Shown: positions 46,056 through 57,495, numbered from the stretch's first letter. The stretch: 64,000 nucleotides of DNA from Blattamonas nauphoetae (GCA_033064195.1 JARBJD010000213.1:1-64000); one strand, 5' to 3'. Notes: generated from the letters alone by a model not told the origin. Made by a program: numbers and translations.

Positions 46056-48135
46056 ATGCTTCGCTCGAATGTTATTACCGATTCTCTTCTGTACTGTTTT
46101 TCTTGTCATTTGTGTTGTTCTATCTCAGGGGGATCCATTTCAACAATTAGCATGTGAGTTCAAGAATGGCGATGAAACGGTCCAATTCAAGATCGCTCAT
46201 TCTGTCTTCAACATTCTCACAGCAGGTCTGTCACATGATTTCCTCATGATTGTTTGATTTTTTGCGAACACATTATGTTGATTTGGATTGTTAATTTCTC
46301 CCTTCTTTTGATATTTCAGAACCATCAAAAATGAAAGAACGAAGTTCGATTGGGATTCGGAGTGGATTGTTGGAGATATTTTCGGAACGACTTTCTTCGG
46401 AATGTTCATCTACTCTTTCTGTGTGTCTCTCTTCTTCTCTCCATATGATGATATTGGTGATTCTCTTTCTGATTCTCTTTTTTGATTGATTTCGTGATGG
46501 ACTGTATGTTCAGGCAATTTTGTCGTGTGTCATAGATTTGATGGGGACAGCGGCGTTAGATGGAAAACAGACATCTCGAAGTGACATGCTTCCTTCTCTC
46601 ATTGCGCTCTCCTCCGTTTGTTCTTCTCTTTCCTCATCTCTTCAATTTCTCTTTCTTTCTCCACTTCTCGTTGTTCTTGTTCTCGTTGTATTTGTATTTA
46701 TTGTTTGTTTGGTTGGTCAGCATCCAGACACTACGTTATCAACACCAGCCACACACTCGATTGGGTCTGAATTCTTCTCTCTTCTTCATCATTCATTTAT
46801 CTCTTTTCTCTCCTGTTTTCCTCAATCCGGTTTTCTGTTGATAGTCATATTTGTGGAGGGAAACTTATGCTGACTGAAGCGGAGGGAGTGTTGAGTTCAA
46901 ACGTCGTTAAGATCCTATGCACTCGACTTGAAAGTGACTATCACGAAGTGGATCTAATCCCAAACCTCCTTGCGTTAGATAAAGTATGTTCAGGATTAAA
47001 GAAAGTCATTTCGACGCATTCACGAACCTGTGAGTCTGATTTTTCGACGATCGATGAACAGCAAGAACAGAACGAAACGAGCTCCAGCCCTGATCACTAC
47101 TCGCTTGCTCGTCGGTGTGAATCTGAACTCTCTCGGATCCACAAGGCAGTTGTGACATTCGGTCAATCGTTGGAGAATGACCAGAATGACGAGAACACTC
47201 GGATTGTTCAGGACAAAGTTGGAGGAATCGTGTTGCGTCATTTCCGATCGTCGATCCAGTCGCCCTCTCAGAACGAGATTGGAGAGAGTGATCATGATGT
47301 TCGATCTGTTTGGAGAAGGATGGAGGATGCATTGAAACAAAATGAAGCCGACAAAGAGAATATAAGAAGAGAGATGGAAGCAGACAAAGAGAAGATGAAA
47401 AGAGATTTTGAGGACAGAATTAAACAGATGGAAACAGAAAGAGAGCAGTATGAACTGTTGAACAAAAAATGGATTGAAGAAGGGCTCCAGAAAGAGGAAA
47501 AAGAACAAGAAGAGAAGAAGAGAGAAGCAGAAAGGAAGAGGGAGGAGGAAGAAGAAGAAGAGAGAAGGAAGATGAAGAGAGATGGAGCCGCTACGATCGA
47601 ATTGTTCCAACAAGACAAGTTTGATCTCATTGGAAATGTCTTCTCAATCAAAGGAAGTGGCTGGAAAACTCTCCAAACATATTCATTTGGGCAACATGTT
47701 GTTCGAATCACTTTCATCATCCGTTTTGTTGGAGATTCTTACTTCTTTGCTGGTCTGATGGGCACTGATTTGACAGAACAAGCCAAAACATACTCAAATG
47801 TTGTTGGACATTTGAAAGGAGGAGCTGGATGGGTCCTTCATTCTTTGCATCAGAGTGCGTATCATGATGGAAAAGAAGACCACTACGGAAAAGCTTGCGT
47901 GACAGTTGCAGTTGGTCAGCGAGTGGTGATGGAGGCAGATGGACGAGAAGGAAAGCGAACATTGAAGCTGTCGCAAGATGGAGAGACACAGCCAGTCTTC
48001 TTCTCCAACATTCCTGTTCCCTTCCGATTCGCCATTCAAATGAGTTCATCAAAAAATAAAGTTGAGATTGTTTCGACAGAAGTGCTGAAAGAGGCGTCGA
48101 TTGATGGAGGGACGGAGAAAGTGGAGATGGAGTAA
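46056..48135 (+). CDS. Coiled-coil SPRY-like family protein, copy 2 (intact)
   Basis: Proposed exons 46056-46070, 46129-46225, 46320-46420, 46514-46615 and a large last exon to 48135, whose start is uncertain (46867-46885; the expected acceptor is weak, and the last exon has its own ATG at 46867). The N-terminal exons are helical (CEFKNGDETVQFKIAHSVFN, GIRSGLLEIFSERLSSE). The last exon has an ARM-like start (VLSSNVVKILCTRLES), a coiled coil rich in Glu, Lys and Arg, and a SPRY-like domain (GGAGWVLHS, YHDGKEDHYGKACVTV, GQRVVMEADGREGKRTLKLS, FFSNIPVPFRFAIQMSS), ending DGGTEKVEME. The coiled coil is longer than in copy 1. Binding of unknown partners through the SPRY-like domain is inferred. It serves as the uninterrupted reference for copy 1. 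Confidence 0.78.
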
Positions 48136-48403
48136 TTGGAGTTCTTCTCACTTCACACTCGCTTTCACTCCACTTTTCTTCATTCTCTCCCTTTTTCACA
48201 AACACAATCGATTAAGGAAACAACAATGTCCAAGATATTTCTTTTCTTCCAGAGTCATCCGTTTCACTTGTCTGCTGTTTCAGAGCGCAAAGATTGAATG
48301 TAGATGATAAACAAGGACTTGAAGTGTGTCAAAACGACTAAACAATGGTTAGAGAATTGCAAAAAGACAAAGTGTTCCACCACCAACACGGGCCTCGCTG
48401 CTC

Positions 48404-51400
48404 TCACTCGTTCTTCCCATCCTTCTCCTCGTTCAGCGAGAACGAGAAGGCGGAAGACGGTTGAAACGACGAATTGTCGTAACTCACACCTGGCGAGAGC
48501 GACGAGGATGGGAGGAGAGACAGCGAGAGTGGAGAGGACGACGAGAAGTGGGGGTAGGACGAGGAGAGGGTTGAGGTGTGTGGTTGGGAGTAGGCTGTGG
48601 TCTGCTGTTGCTGAGCAATGAGTGGAGAGAAGGAGCCGAAGTGGGATGATGAAGGAAGGGAAGAAGAGGGGAGTGAGAGAGGGAAGGAGATGAACGACTG
48701 AGGATGGTTGGTCTGCTGGGGCGATGAGAGCGATGTGGGGGAGAGGGGAGGAGACGAATAAGTATGCGCAGAGGGGAGAGAGGGGGAGAGCGGAGAGAAG
48801 ATGGAGTGTGCAGACGATGACATGATCGACGATGACAGGAACGAGTGTGATTGGTTGAACTCCATCTGCGACTGAGAGAGCATCAATCCGTTGCTGAAGT
48901 GTCCCTCCTTCTCCTCCTTCATCTCCATGAACGGGATCACACTTGGTGAGTGTGAGAGAAGCGAAATGTCCACATTCTCGTTGATCCGCTTCGCCTCCTC
49001 CAAATCTCTCAGAATGGGTGTGTGTTGGAAAAGTTGAGCGAGTGAGCCAGACGAGCGTTGGAGAGAGGGGAAGCCCGGTGGGAGGGAGGACGAAGTGGAC
49101 GGAGAATACACTTGCGAATCAAACAACGACTTCTCCTTTCGCTTCCTGTCCGGATCGAATCGCTGCTTCTGTCTCGCCTCCTCCTTTTCCTCCCTTTTCT
49201 CGTTCTCTTCCTTCAAATTCGGAAGACGTTGTGTGAATACGCCCGCGTTCCCAAGTTGCGAGAAAGGGATTGATGGTTGGCCATGTGTGAGCGGTGGGAA
49301 TGTCTGGAAGTTGGTTGGAGGGAGGCGGAGAGGCGAATGAGGTGCCATCGACCCCATCTCCTTTGACCTGGTCGCCCAGTCCCAGTCCATCTCCATGTCG
49401 GCCATTTCGGAGAGGAACGGGGAATGGTTTGAGATGACAAGCTGATCGCGTCCACGTGGGAAGGATGGAGGGAGGATGTCTGAAACAGAGTTGTTGCATG
49501 TTGTTTGCTCCTGTTTCTTTGGTTGTGTGATCTCTTTCCTGTTCGCTTCCTTTGTGTGCTCAGTGTCTTCCCCTTCTGGTTGAGAGATTGGCGAGACAGA
49601 CGAAACTGTGACGGGTGACGAATTCTTACTCTTCTCACTCACTTCCTCCTTCCCATCTGCCTTCTCATCGTCAACAAACTGAGGCGACGTCTCAATTGTC
49701 GGCATGAACAGCGGTGGCTGTGTGATCATCCCAATCGGCGATGCTGTCGCTGGGAGAGACGAATACGAAGACGACGAAGAGACTGAAACTGAAGAAGGTG
49801 TGATATTTGGTGTCACACGATCGTTGTCTGTCGATGTTGTGCGTGGATGTGTCTCCGACGTTGTGAGTGTGGACGATGGCGTGTAGAACACATTCGACGA
49901 GCTCTGTTTGGGATCTGGGCGGAGGAACGGACTGTGTTCTTTCCCGTCTGTCCGAATGTCCCCTAAAGATTTCTTTGCCTCGCTTTCCTTCGTTGGTTGG
50001 GATTGCGGAGAAGATGTGAGTGTTGATGGTTGTCGGGATGGAGTGTGTGAATCAAAAACTGTGGTTGTGTTCGAACTCGACCCCGACAAAGACGACTGCT
50101 CTCCTCGTTCCTTCTCCTTCTCCTCTTTTGTGTCTGTCTTGGCTTCGTTCACTTCTCCAAAAATGACGATTGAGTTCGGCGACGCTTCCTGCGTCAGAAC
50201 CAACTCATTGTCCTCCCTCTTCCCGACCGACCCTCGTCCGTTCATCAGAAGGAACGAATGCGAATCAAACGACGGAAATGACGTGAATGTCGACGCATCC
50301 GAAATAAGATCCAGAAACCCGTGCGAATTGAAGCTGTGGAAGTCCTGCGCTCGATTCTCGTTCTTCTCGTCGATTTCGACAAATAATTCGGTGTCGCTCT
50401 GATCCCCAGAAAAGAGAGTGGGAGGAGTGATTGTGGGAGAGAACGAGAGGATGGTTGATGGGACGGAGGGGAGCGAGGACGATGTGGGGATGAGAGGAGG
50501 AGCGTGTGTGGGTGGGAGGATGTGGTTGTGATGGAAGTGAGGATCCATGTGTGACGTGGGGAGGTGTACAGGAGTGAGATGTGAATGGGCATAAGGTATG
50601 GCTTGTGAGATGGACGAAGGAGGGAGAAGGGAAGGCTGAACACTGTCTGGCGTTGTCATGGGCGATGGCAAGGCCGGAAATAAAAACGACGGTGAATTTG
50701 CCTTATCCGGGAACACTTTCTCAGATCCGAGAGAAGGAAAGAATGCAGCAGCTTGGTTTGCGTTTGTAAACTGCTGCTGTTGAAATGGGGGGCGATTGTA
50801 TGGTTGATCTTTGTTGGGCTGGTTTTGATTGTGCCGATTATGGACTCGTTCACGGTTTGGTCGCTTCCCATAAGAAAAATCGTCCCCATCACGTTTAGAA
50901 TATTGTACTTTGGGTCGTCCGATGGCATCTTCGTTATGCTGATAGAATGAGCGTGTGATCGGATCGGTCCTTGTGTTCTCGGCTGTGGTAACGATATTGG
51001 ATCCCGGCTGCTCCCCTTGTCCAGGCTCTACCTGTTGTGGTCGTGGGGCAGAGACAGGAGGATTGAAAGGATGGCCTTTTGGCTTGAAGGCAATTTGTCG
51101 CTGTTGAGGATCTTGGCGAATGGGAGGGAAGGATTGGTGTTGAGGGGCTTGATTGGGTTGATATTCGAATGTATTCCGCTGCGTTGGTTTTTGATGATAT
51201 TGCTTTGACTGAGAACTAATGTCCGATCGAGATTCTTGTGGTGGCCTCCAAGTCTCAGCATATCCAGGCTGGGCCCGCTCAACTCTCTGGGATTGAGGGC
51301 CCGATTGCTTCGCAAAAGGTGTAGGCTTACCTGGAACCTTCGATTGGCCCTGTTTTGGTTGGGGTTTCGCAAATTCCACATAGAGTTCCCGACCCTTGAG

Positions 51401-52714
51401 ACGCCGCTTCTTGATTTCTTGGAATACTTCGTCAGTAACCTCAGGAGTATGGAAATGGGCATATGCCCATCCCATTGGCGCTTTAGTCTTCCGATCAGTC
51501 GGAATCACGACGGCTTTGAGCATATCATCATTTCTTCCTGTGAGTTCCCATCCAGAGTCTTCCATGGGAAGACAGTCCAAAATGAACTGAGTTAGTTCGA
51601 GCTCAGACATATCCAGCGGAATCCCCCGAATAAAGAGGGATGTGGACTGCGGGTTCTGGTCAGGATCGAATCCTCGTTGACGAGCGAAGTTGGATGTAAT
51701 TTGGTGGTCGCCAATCACAGTTCGAGCTAATGTTTTAAGTGCGAGTGTAGCATCAGCTTGATTTGCGTAAGTTGCCCAACCAATTTGGACTCCGGCTTGT
51801 CTGTTTTCTTGGACGATGAGTTTCGCGATCGGTGCCTGAAAAGCGCAAACAAAGGAGAAAGAATGAGTAAAATCAACATGTAAACAGAGAGGGATAGATG
51901 AGAGATCGAGAAGACGAGTATAAGTGAGGTGTCCGAGTGAAGAAAACGTGTTTCGAAAAGTGTTGACGAAATGCAATGACACTCAGCTAATAAAAATACA
52001 TGAACATACTCCTGTTAATTGCTCGATCTGTCTTTGCAACTCATCTTTCGACGAGAGAATCGGAAGGTTGTACATGTGGATGGTCAGGTTGTCCTGTTGC
52101 TGGATTATTTTGAGTTTCCTCCTGAGATGACGAAATGGAAGGAATGAAACATTGAAGGGAAATAGAGACATGTTTGCAGTTTTGCCTCCAGAGCTGAATT
52201 CAGTGAAGACAGGATTTGTGTCTGAATATGCGGCGATTGCCGACACTGAATTGGTGAATGTTACAAGAGCATGAGGTTGTTCACCTGGATAGTTATAACA
52301 ATATAGATGCAAATGAAGAAAAACAGACGTTTTGTTCTTCCAGCTTTCCTCATATTTTTGAGCGAAACTGATTGGATTGGTCCATATCGAGAAAGGAGTT
52401 GGATGAGTTGTTCAGAAGTGATGTCCGGTGGTAAATTGTACTGTTAAAGAAAAATGAGAGATGATTGAATTGAATATGGAACATGATGACGAAAGAGTGA
52501 CACAGACAACTTCGACGGTTGCGGAAACATTTGATGTCTGCTGAGATGTGAGAGAAGGATTAGAATCGGGCTTGGGTTTCCGATCCTCTCTCAACGAACT
52601 CATTCGTGACGGAAATCGATCTGTCTTTGGTGAATGAAGAAAGATGGGTCGATCAAGCGAAGAAAACATTCTTCGTCGTGGACGAAGTGAACTCAAATTT
52701 GCTTCAAAAAACAT
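48404..52714 (-). CDS. RNA-binding protein with three RRM domains
   Basis: Four exons (52714-52508, 52440-52329, 52284-52010, 51835-48404) sum to 1,342 codons; introns are 67, 44 and 174 nt. RRM1 (about 68-145) starts VEVYNLPPDITSEQLIQLLS, RRM2 (about 165-245) has LTIHMYNLPILSS and VQIGWATYANQADA, and RRM3 (about 255-350) has STSLFIRGIPLDMSELEL and PMGWAYAHFHTPE. The other 1,000 residues are Gln/Pro/Asn-rich, then Ser/Thr/Pro-rich low complexity, probably disordered. RRMs 1-2 in tandem with a long low-complexity tail recall PTB or ELAV-like regulators of splicing or mRNA stability, but the exact family is unclear. The start could also be the ATG at 52669. Stop is TGA, 269 nt from the convergent SPRY-like gene. 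Confidence 0.85.
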
Positions 52715-52794
52715 TTGAGCCAATTCGAAAGTAAAAATGAATGTGATGCCTGAAAAAAAGGCGAGGAAACAGGTGCAAGTGAAAAAGAGGCGAG

Positions 52795-53292
52795 TTACAT
52801 GGAGTCTGGGATTGCAGCTGCGAGAATATCGAAATCGATGTGTGAAAAACTGGGGTTTTCTCTCCTCCATTCCTCTTCAGCGCGAATCCCTGCTGCTCTT
52901 GCCCTGCGATGATGGAGGTGATCATTCTCGCCATTCGGGGTAAAGAGTTGGCACGTGCTCGCTTCAGCTTTATAATGGGAGTGAATCGGAGCTATGATTG
53001 GGTCTTCTCTGAACATACAGAGGATGCAAAACTTGCAGTCGCAATGGCAACATTTCACATAGTTGCATCCTCCTCCAAACACAATCGGGGCAGAGCAGTT
53101 GGGACAATACCTGATGAAGGCAGAATCCATAGCTGCAGTGACTTTGAGATACAGCTCGTGTCTTTTGTCTGCTTCTTGGCTGACGGTTTCATCTGTGAAC
53201 GACGTGTTCTGTGCAGTTCTTGTTGCCAGGTGAGAATTACTCAAACCACCGTCAGTGTGCGAATGTTGATTTCGGGTTAAAACAGATTCCAT
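52795..53292 (-). CDS. Small protein with a lone RING2/IBR-type zinc finger
   Basis: 165 residues from the ATG at 53292. An N-terminal Ser/Thr/His-rich segment is followed by YCPNCSAPIVFGGGCNYVKC, then CHCDCKFCILCMFRE and a downstream His and Cys (IHSHYKAEASTC). Spacing CX2C, GGCN, CX2C, FCX2C matches RING2/IBR domains of RBR ubiquitin ligases. RING1 and a separate IBR are absent, and nothing upstream before the transporter gene could supply them. It may be a single-zinc-domain ubiquitin factor or a reduced RBR. The residue after the GGCN box that would be the RBR catalytic cysteine cannot be assigned with confidence. An 8-bp-duplication element is inserted about 70 nt upstream. Confidence 0.75.
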   Translation of the reverse strand: MESVLTRNQHSHTDGGLSNSHLATRTAQNTSFTDETVSQEADKRHELYLKVTAAMDSAFIRYCPNCSAPIVFGGGCNYVKCCHCDCKFCILCMFREDPIIAPIHSHYKAEASTCQLFTPNGENDHLHHRRARAAGIRAEEEWRRENPSFSHIDFDILAAAIPDSM

Positions 53293-53726
53293 GTGGTGAT
53301 GGTGTGAAAAGCTTGAAAAAAAACGAGTGGTTCGATCAATCCTCAACTTGAATCTTCATTTTTGGCATGTATTACCCCTGTAGGTTATCGGAACCCTGTA
53401 GGTTGTCGAGCTACTGCGTGAAAGAGAGGTATGCCTAGAGGGAGGATTGTGGAAAAGTACAAACCTCTGAAGGTGTTACCTCGTTTTCTGATTTCTTTTG
53501 GAAATCGGTTCGGAGGAAATTATGTACTTTCCCAAACACTGTTGATCAGTCTCACTTTTCACGATCTATCAGGTTAATGTCATGAAGACTGTGAACAAAG
53601 GAAGAAAAAAGGTGAATATATGCGAAATGAGAAGAGAATAGTGACGATTGTGTCCTTTTGATTCGTCCATCTCTGATTTTGTTGTTGTGGTCTTGATCAT
53701 GGATCACGACCAGGTATGATTTTATA

Positions 53727-54320
53727 GTTGTGTCACCAATATGTCCCATGTCACCAATCCGGCCTTTTTTCTGGAAAAATCAATATCGGTCAAACTAAGA
53801 AAAATCTGAAATTTAAGAATTATACTCCCACGCGATCCCGAGAAATCCTCAAAATACCCCCTTTTGCCCGATGAAAAACATCGTTTTGACAATATCTCAA
53901 CAACCAGTGAATCGATTTCGATGAAATTTTTCACACAAACGTTTTTTTGGTGAAACGAACATTTTTGCAAAAATTTGGAGAAAAAATTCTGCGTATTTGG
54001 GAAGATCGGAAAAAACCCATATTTTTCTCGACAAAATATTCTTAGGAAAAAAATCCTTTTATTTTTTGTTCATCTTTTGTCGAGATCTATCCGACTATTA
54101 TGCCTTTTATTTGATTTAAAACGGATGGCTGGTTGTGGAGAAATGACCGCAAAAAGTTGAAAAAAATGTGTGCATTCGTAACGTAAAACGTATTTTGAGG
54201 TTTTCTCGGGATCGGGTGGGAGTATAATGCTAAAATTTTATTTTGTTCTTAGTTTGACAAAAATAGTCCCTCACAGAAAAAAGGCCGGATTGGTGACGCC
54301 GGACGGTTTGGTGACACCAC
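53727..54320 (-). mobile_element. 594-bp TA-flanked MITE, copy 2
   Basis: Same length as the copy at 39767-40360 and its reverse complement with scattered differences. TA at 53725-53726 and 54321-54322. Ends gttgtgtcaccaatatgtcc and, inverted, gtggtgtcaccaaaccgtcc. Confidence 0.88.
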
Positions 54321-54510
54321 TATTAGCAAACAATTGAGTTGCATTTTGAGGGTGGTATGGCAAAAGTATGAAAATATGAAAGGAATGAAAGCTGAAAAGA
54401 GTGTAATTCAGAGAAAAATTGAAAACGACGCGAAGACGGACGTATGAATCCCATTTTGGTCTCTTGTGCACTTCAAAGAGCGGGATGAGTCGAGAACATA
54501 GTGTTGGGTC

Positions 54511-54621
54511 ACAACCTACAGAGTTCCAAAACAACCTACAGAGTTCCTTTCACAACCTACAGAGTTCCATTTCGCAACCTACAGAGTTCCCACAACCTAC
54601 ATGGTTCCGATAACCTACAGG
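54511..54621 (+). repeat. Subterminal tandem repeat of the 1,271-bp element
   Basis: Four near-perfect copies of caacctacagagttcc, plus a fifth with atggttcc and a sixth partial, spaced about 20 nt apart. They resemble transposase-binding arrays. The spacers are too short and too irregular for a CRISPR. Confidence 0.85.
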
Positions 54622-54703
54622 GGTAATACATGCCTCATTTTTTGCCAAAATGATGAAATAACAGTTACAACCGAAATGACAGTATGAAAAAGGAACAACA
54701 CAA

Positions 54704-56029
54704 TTATCTGACTGCCCGTGGTTTCGTCTTCAACAAGAAGGAAAGACAACAAGCAGCCAACATCAAAACTGACGAGCCAAGCCAGGTGTACTGTGTATGA
54801 TGACGAAAACTCTTGTCGAACGAAGCCAACCACTCAATCAACACATTCAACAACAAGCCGGCACAGCCACCCAACATCGTGAAAACGTTCATAACGCCGA
54901 TGTACAACGCATGACGGTTGGGGCTTGAATTAGCGGCTAAGATGATGAAAGGGACAGAAAATGAGGCTGGCATGATCGTCGACAACAGCAGGACATAAAT
55001 CACAATCACGATCCACACAGAGTTCACATGCATCCATGCTGGTGGAAGAATGAACAATAAGAAACTCCCAGTGACTGCAAGGAGATGGCACAACGCAAAG
55101 AATAGTGGAGGCTTCAGGCACTTGAGCAGAGGCGTCATAACGAAGGAGAAGAGCATCGAAACAAATGTCGATCCCATCATCGCATACGATCCCATTTTAA
55201 TGCCTTTTTCATAATCCATCGATCCTGCTTGTCCTTTATAGAACACTTCACCCACAAAGGTCAATCGAATTGGCAATGTGGGAAAGACGCTAGCGGCACT
55301 CACAAAAGAGGCGAGACACGCTCCAAGGATCGGTCCGTGCTCTTTCCACACTTCCACAAACAAAAGTATCACCTGCACAATCATTCCGTGTTGTTCATGC
55401 TTTCTGATGACGTCTGGAGATGTCGGAACCAACAGTGGGGCATTTGTTTCGTCATCTTCATTTTCCAGCTTCGGAAGAAAGTATTGCTCTGTTGATTGGA
55501 TTGAGCCAGTTGTTAGCGGTTCTTCATTATGGTCTGGAGGTTCCCGAATCAGAATGAACGAGAGCAGCATTGTTCCGACCAAAAATCCGATTGCGAACAA
55601 GAATGGTTGAGGAAAAAATCCCACAATCAAGAAACACATCATTGTCCCGGACGATGAAACAAACGAGAGGATCGCATTTGCACGGGCGTGTTCGGATGGT
55701 TGTGACAAGTCTGAAATGAGAGCGCGGGCCGTCGGCTGAAGGACATTGCCAGCTAAACTACCGACCACTGTTGAGAAGATACTTAGAACAATGTTTGTTG
55801 TTCTGTTTTTTAGAACTGGAGACAGGAGAGAGACGATGGAGATGGGATGATCAAAACATGAATGAGAACGCATACAATTGTTTGACACCAGCCAGAAGAC
55901 AATAGCCTGAAGATTTGCCATCACTGTCATGGGGATTACTACGGCAAATGACGGGAGCGATGCGAAGAAAAATTTGTATGCACGGGTGGGAGGACTGAAT
56001 TGTTCACTAGTTTTAGAATGTACACTCAT
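54704..56029 (-). CDS. MFS transporter, SLC45/GPH-like
   Basis: The open frame contains an intron at 55875-55816 (60 nt, GTATGC..CTCCAG) that is a multiple of three and lacks a stop. The spliced product has 421 residues (441 if unspliced). About 11-12 hydrophobic segments. After the third segment comes NVLQPTARALISDLSQPSEHARANA, the pattern of the glycoside-pentoside-hexuronide/SLC45 sucrose-type carriers (N.LQ..RAL..DL). A central hydrophilic loop (EEPLTTGSIQSTEQYF... DETNAPLL) is followed by the second half with QAGSMDYEKGIKMGSYAMM. Likely a sugar-proton symporter at a cell membrane; substrate unproven. Start is the first ATG. Confidence 0.82.
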   Translation of the reverse strand: MSVHSKTSEQFSPPTRAYKFFFASLPSFAVVIPMTVMANLQAIVFWLVSNNCMRSHSCFDHPISIVSLLSPVLKNRTTNIVLSIFSTVVGSLAGNVLQPTARALISDLSQPSEHARANAILSFVSSSGTMMCFLIVGFFPQPFLFAIGFLVGTMLLSFILIREPPDHNEEPLTTGSIQSTEQYFLPKLENEDDETNAPLLVPTSPDVIRKHEQHGMIVQVILLFVEVWKEHGPILGACLASFVSAASVFPTLPIRLTFVGEVFYKGQAGSMDYEKGIKMGSYAMMGSTFVSMLFSFVMTPLLKCLKPPLFFALCHLLAVTGSFLLFILPPAWMHVNSVWIVIVIYVLLLSTIMPASFSVPFIILAANSSPNRHALYIGVMNVFTMLGGCAGLLLNVLIEWLASFDKSFRHHTQYTWLGSSVLMLAACCLSFLLKTKPRAVR

Positions 56030-56605
56030 ATTGATGTGTTGGGCTGAGATTGTGATATTTGGCTTTGACTAAACTTACAATTGCAACAGAGAGAGTGTGG
56101 ATTTTAATGAATTGATGTTTTGACAGGAAATTCACGCGATGCCAACACGTTTTCGAAGATCACGAGGGCCGGTGATCAAAAATCCCACAAGAAAATATTC
56201 AGAATATCCCGGCATCGCCTGAGTTCGTGACCTTAAAATTACTCCCGAAATATTCTCTATGCCGACATTATTGATCCATATTTCCTAGCTCCGTGCCACC
56301 GGCGAGAAGACAGGGGTACAACGGTTCATCATTTTTAGTAAACGCACATCCTCGTTCATGTTCAATGAAAGACGGTTCATCTCGGAACAATGCTCTCTAC
56401 ACATTCCTCTCACAGAATCTTCTGCCGTAGAATCCATTCAATGGACCTCAACCCAAGAACGGTCATCCGTTCTCGATATCTCCAAATTGTTTTTGTATGA
56501 GTCTCTGATTGAACACTCACTGAATTCCTGGCTGTTCACAGGCTTTCGGAGACCTGCATTGGCGATGGCAATGATTGGAAGAAACTGACACACAAATGGT
56601 TCATT
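56030..56605. other. Intergenic, no gene seen
   Basis: Upstream region of the minus-strand transporter. A short open frame at 56358-56588 has no recognised domain. Confidence 0.55.
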
Positions 56606-57495
56606 CAGCCACGGACAAAAGTTTACGGGCACCCAAGTCTGTATTTATGAACAGGTGGTTTTTTCTCATTTTTTCAGAAACACTTCACAACAATGAAAGA
56701 TAGTCTTTTTTGAAATATAAAACCAATCTAGTGTGGTGAAGTGAAAATCAGGAAGAGAGTTCGAGCCGACTTGGGATGAAAATTAGATGATGGCGACAAG
56801 AACACATCTCCTCTCTGTGGAAGAGGAGATGTGAGGAGGTGAGAGTGTTTCGACTCTCAAAAATTGAATGGCTCCAATCCTTGTTGAGAAAATGTTGGAG
56901 ATGTCATCGAAACGAGCAAAATCTGTCTTCCGCATCTCTCCTCTACTAGCCTTGTCGACACACCAAACACTCCCTCTGATCATCAGAGTGAGGATTCCGT
57001 CTCCACCCAATGGATTCCAGTCATTAGCTGTTCCTACGAAGTTTGACGAAAATGACACGTTTGAAGTCTCTCTACAACTCATCACAAATAAGCAAATGAA
57101 ATCGTAATCTTCGTTCGCAAGATCAGAGGGAGTGTTTGGTGTGTCGACAAGGCTAGTAGAGGAGAGATGAAGAAACAAAATTTCACTCATTTTCGTCACA
57201 TCTCCACCTGAATCTCGATGAGGAGAGGAGACTGATCGTTTTCATGGGAGCAACTCACTCCACTGATCACGTCTCCTCTCCCTGAAAGAGGAGAGCAGTG
57301 TAGGTTGCCGCCACAAAATTTTCCTCCCTGGTCACTTCAAACTCTCTTCCTGATTTTCACTTCGACAGACTCTTTTTGTTCAATATTTTGGAAATTGCTG
57401 TCTTCCAATGTTGTGAAGTGTTTAATGAAAAATGAGAAAAAGTTGATTGTTCATAAACGCGAACAAGGGTGCCCGTAAACTTTTGTCCATGACTG
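56606..57495. mobile_element. 890-bp Tc1-like foldback element, non-autonomous
   Basis: The ends match as inverted repeats (cagccacggacaaaagttta; the right end read inverted starts cagtcatggacaaaagttta) and continue cgggcaccc, the Tc1-like terminal pattern. Inverted similarity continues inward over about 56650-56765 and 57337-57445. A clean TA duplication is not visible. No transposase. Confidence 0.78.
56934..57168. repeat. Perfect 48-bp inverted repeat inside the Tc1-like element
   Basis: 56934-56981 and 57121-57168 are exact reverse complements (atctctcctctactagcctt and inverse) separated by 139 nt. The outer arms of the element are much less alike. This could be a younger nested hairpin or a region kept alike by conversion. 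Confidence 0.9.

Larger units (their letters stand above)
53364..54634. mobile_element. 1,271-bp element with 8-bp target duplication
   Basis: Flanked by tcattttt (53356-53363 and 54635-54642). Terminal inverted repeats over about 40 bp begin ggcatgtattacccctgtag and continue with ggttatcggaacc. The right end has five tandem copies of caacctacagagttcc, related to the terminal repeat itself. Without the 594-bp MITE that sits inside (53727-54320) the element is 677 bp and has no gene. The 8-bp duplication and subterminal repeats fit a non-autonomous hAT-type element. Confidence 0.87.

Noticed and set aside
54511-54621. Regularly spaced repeats that look like a short CRISPR
   Set aside because: Spacers of 0-5 nt, a eukaryotic context, and location at a transposon end next to its target duplication.
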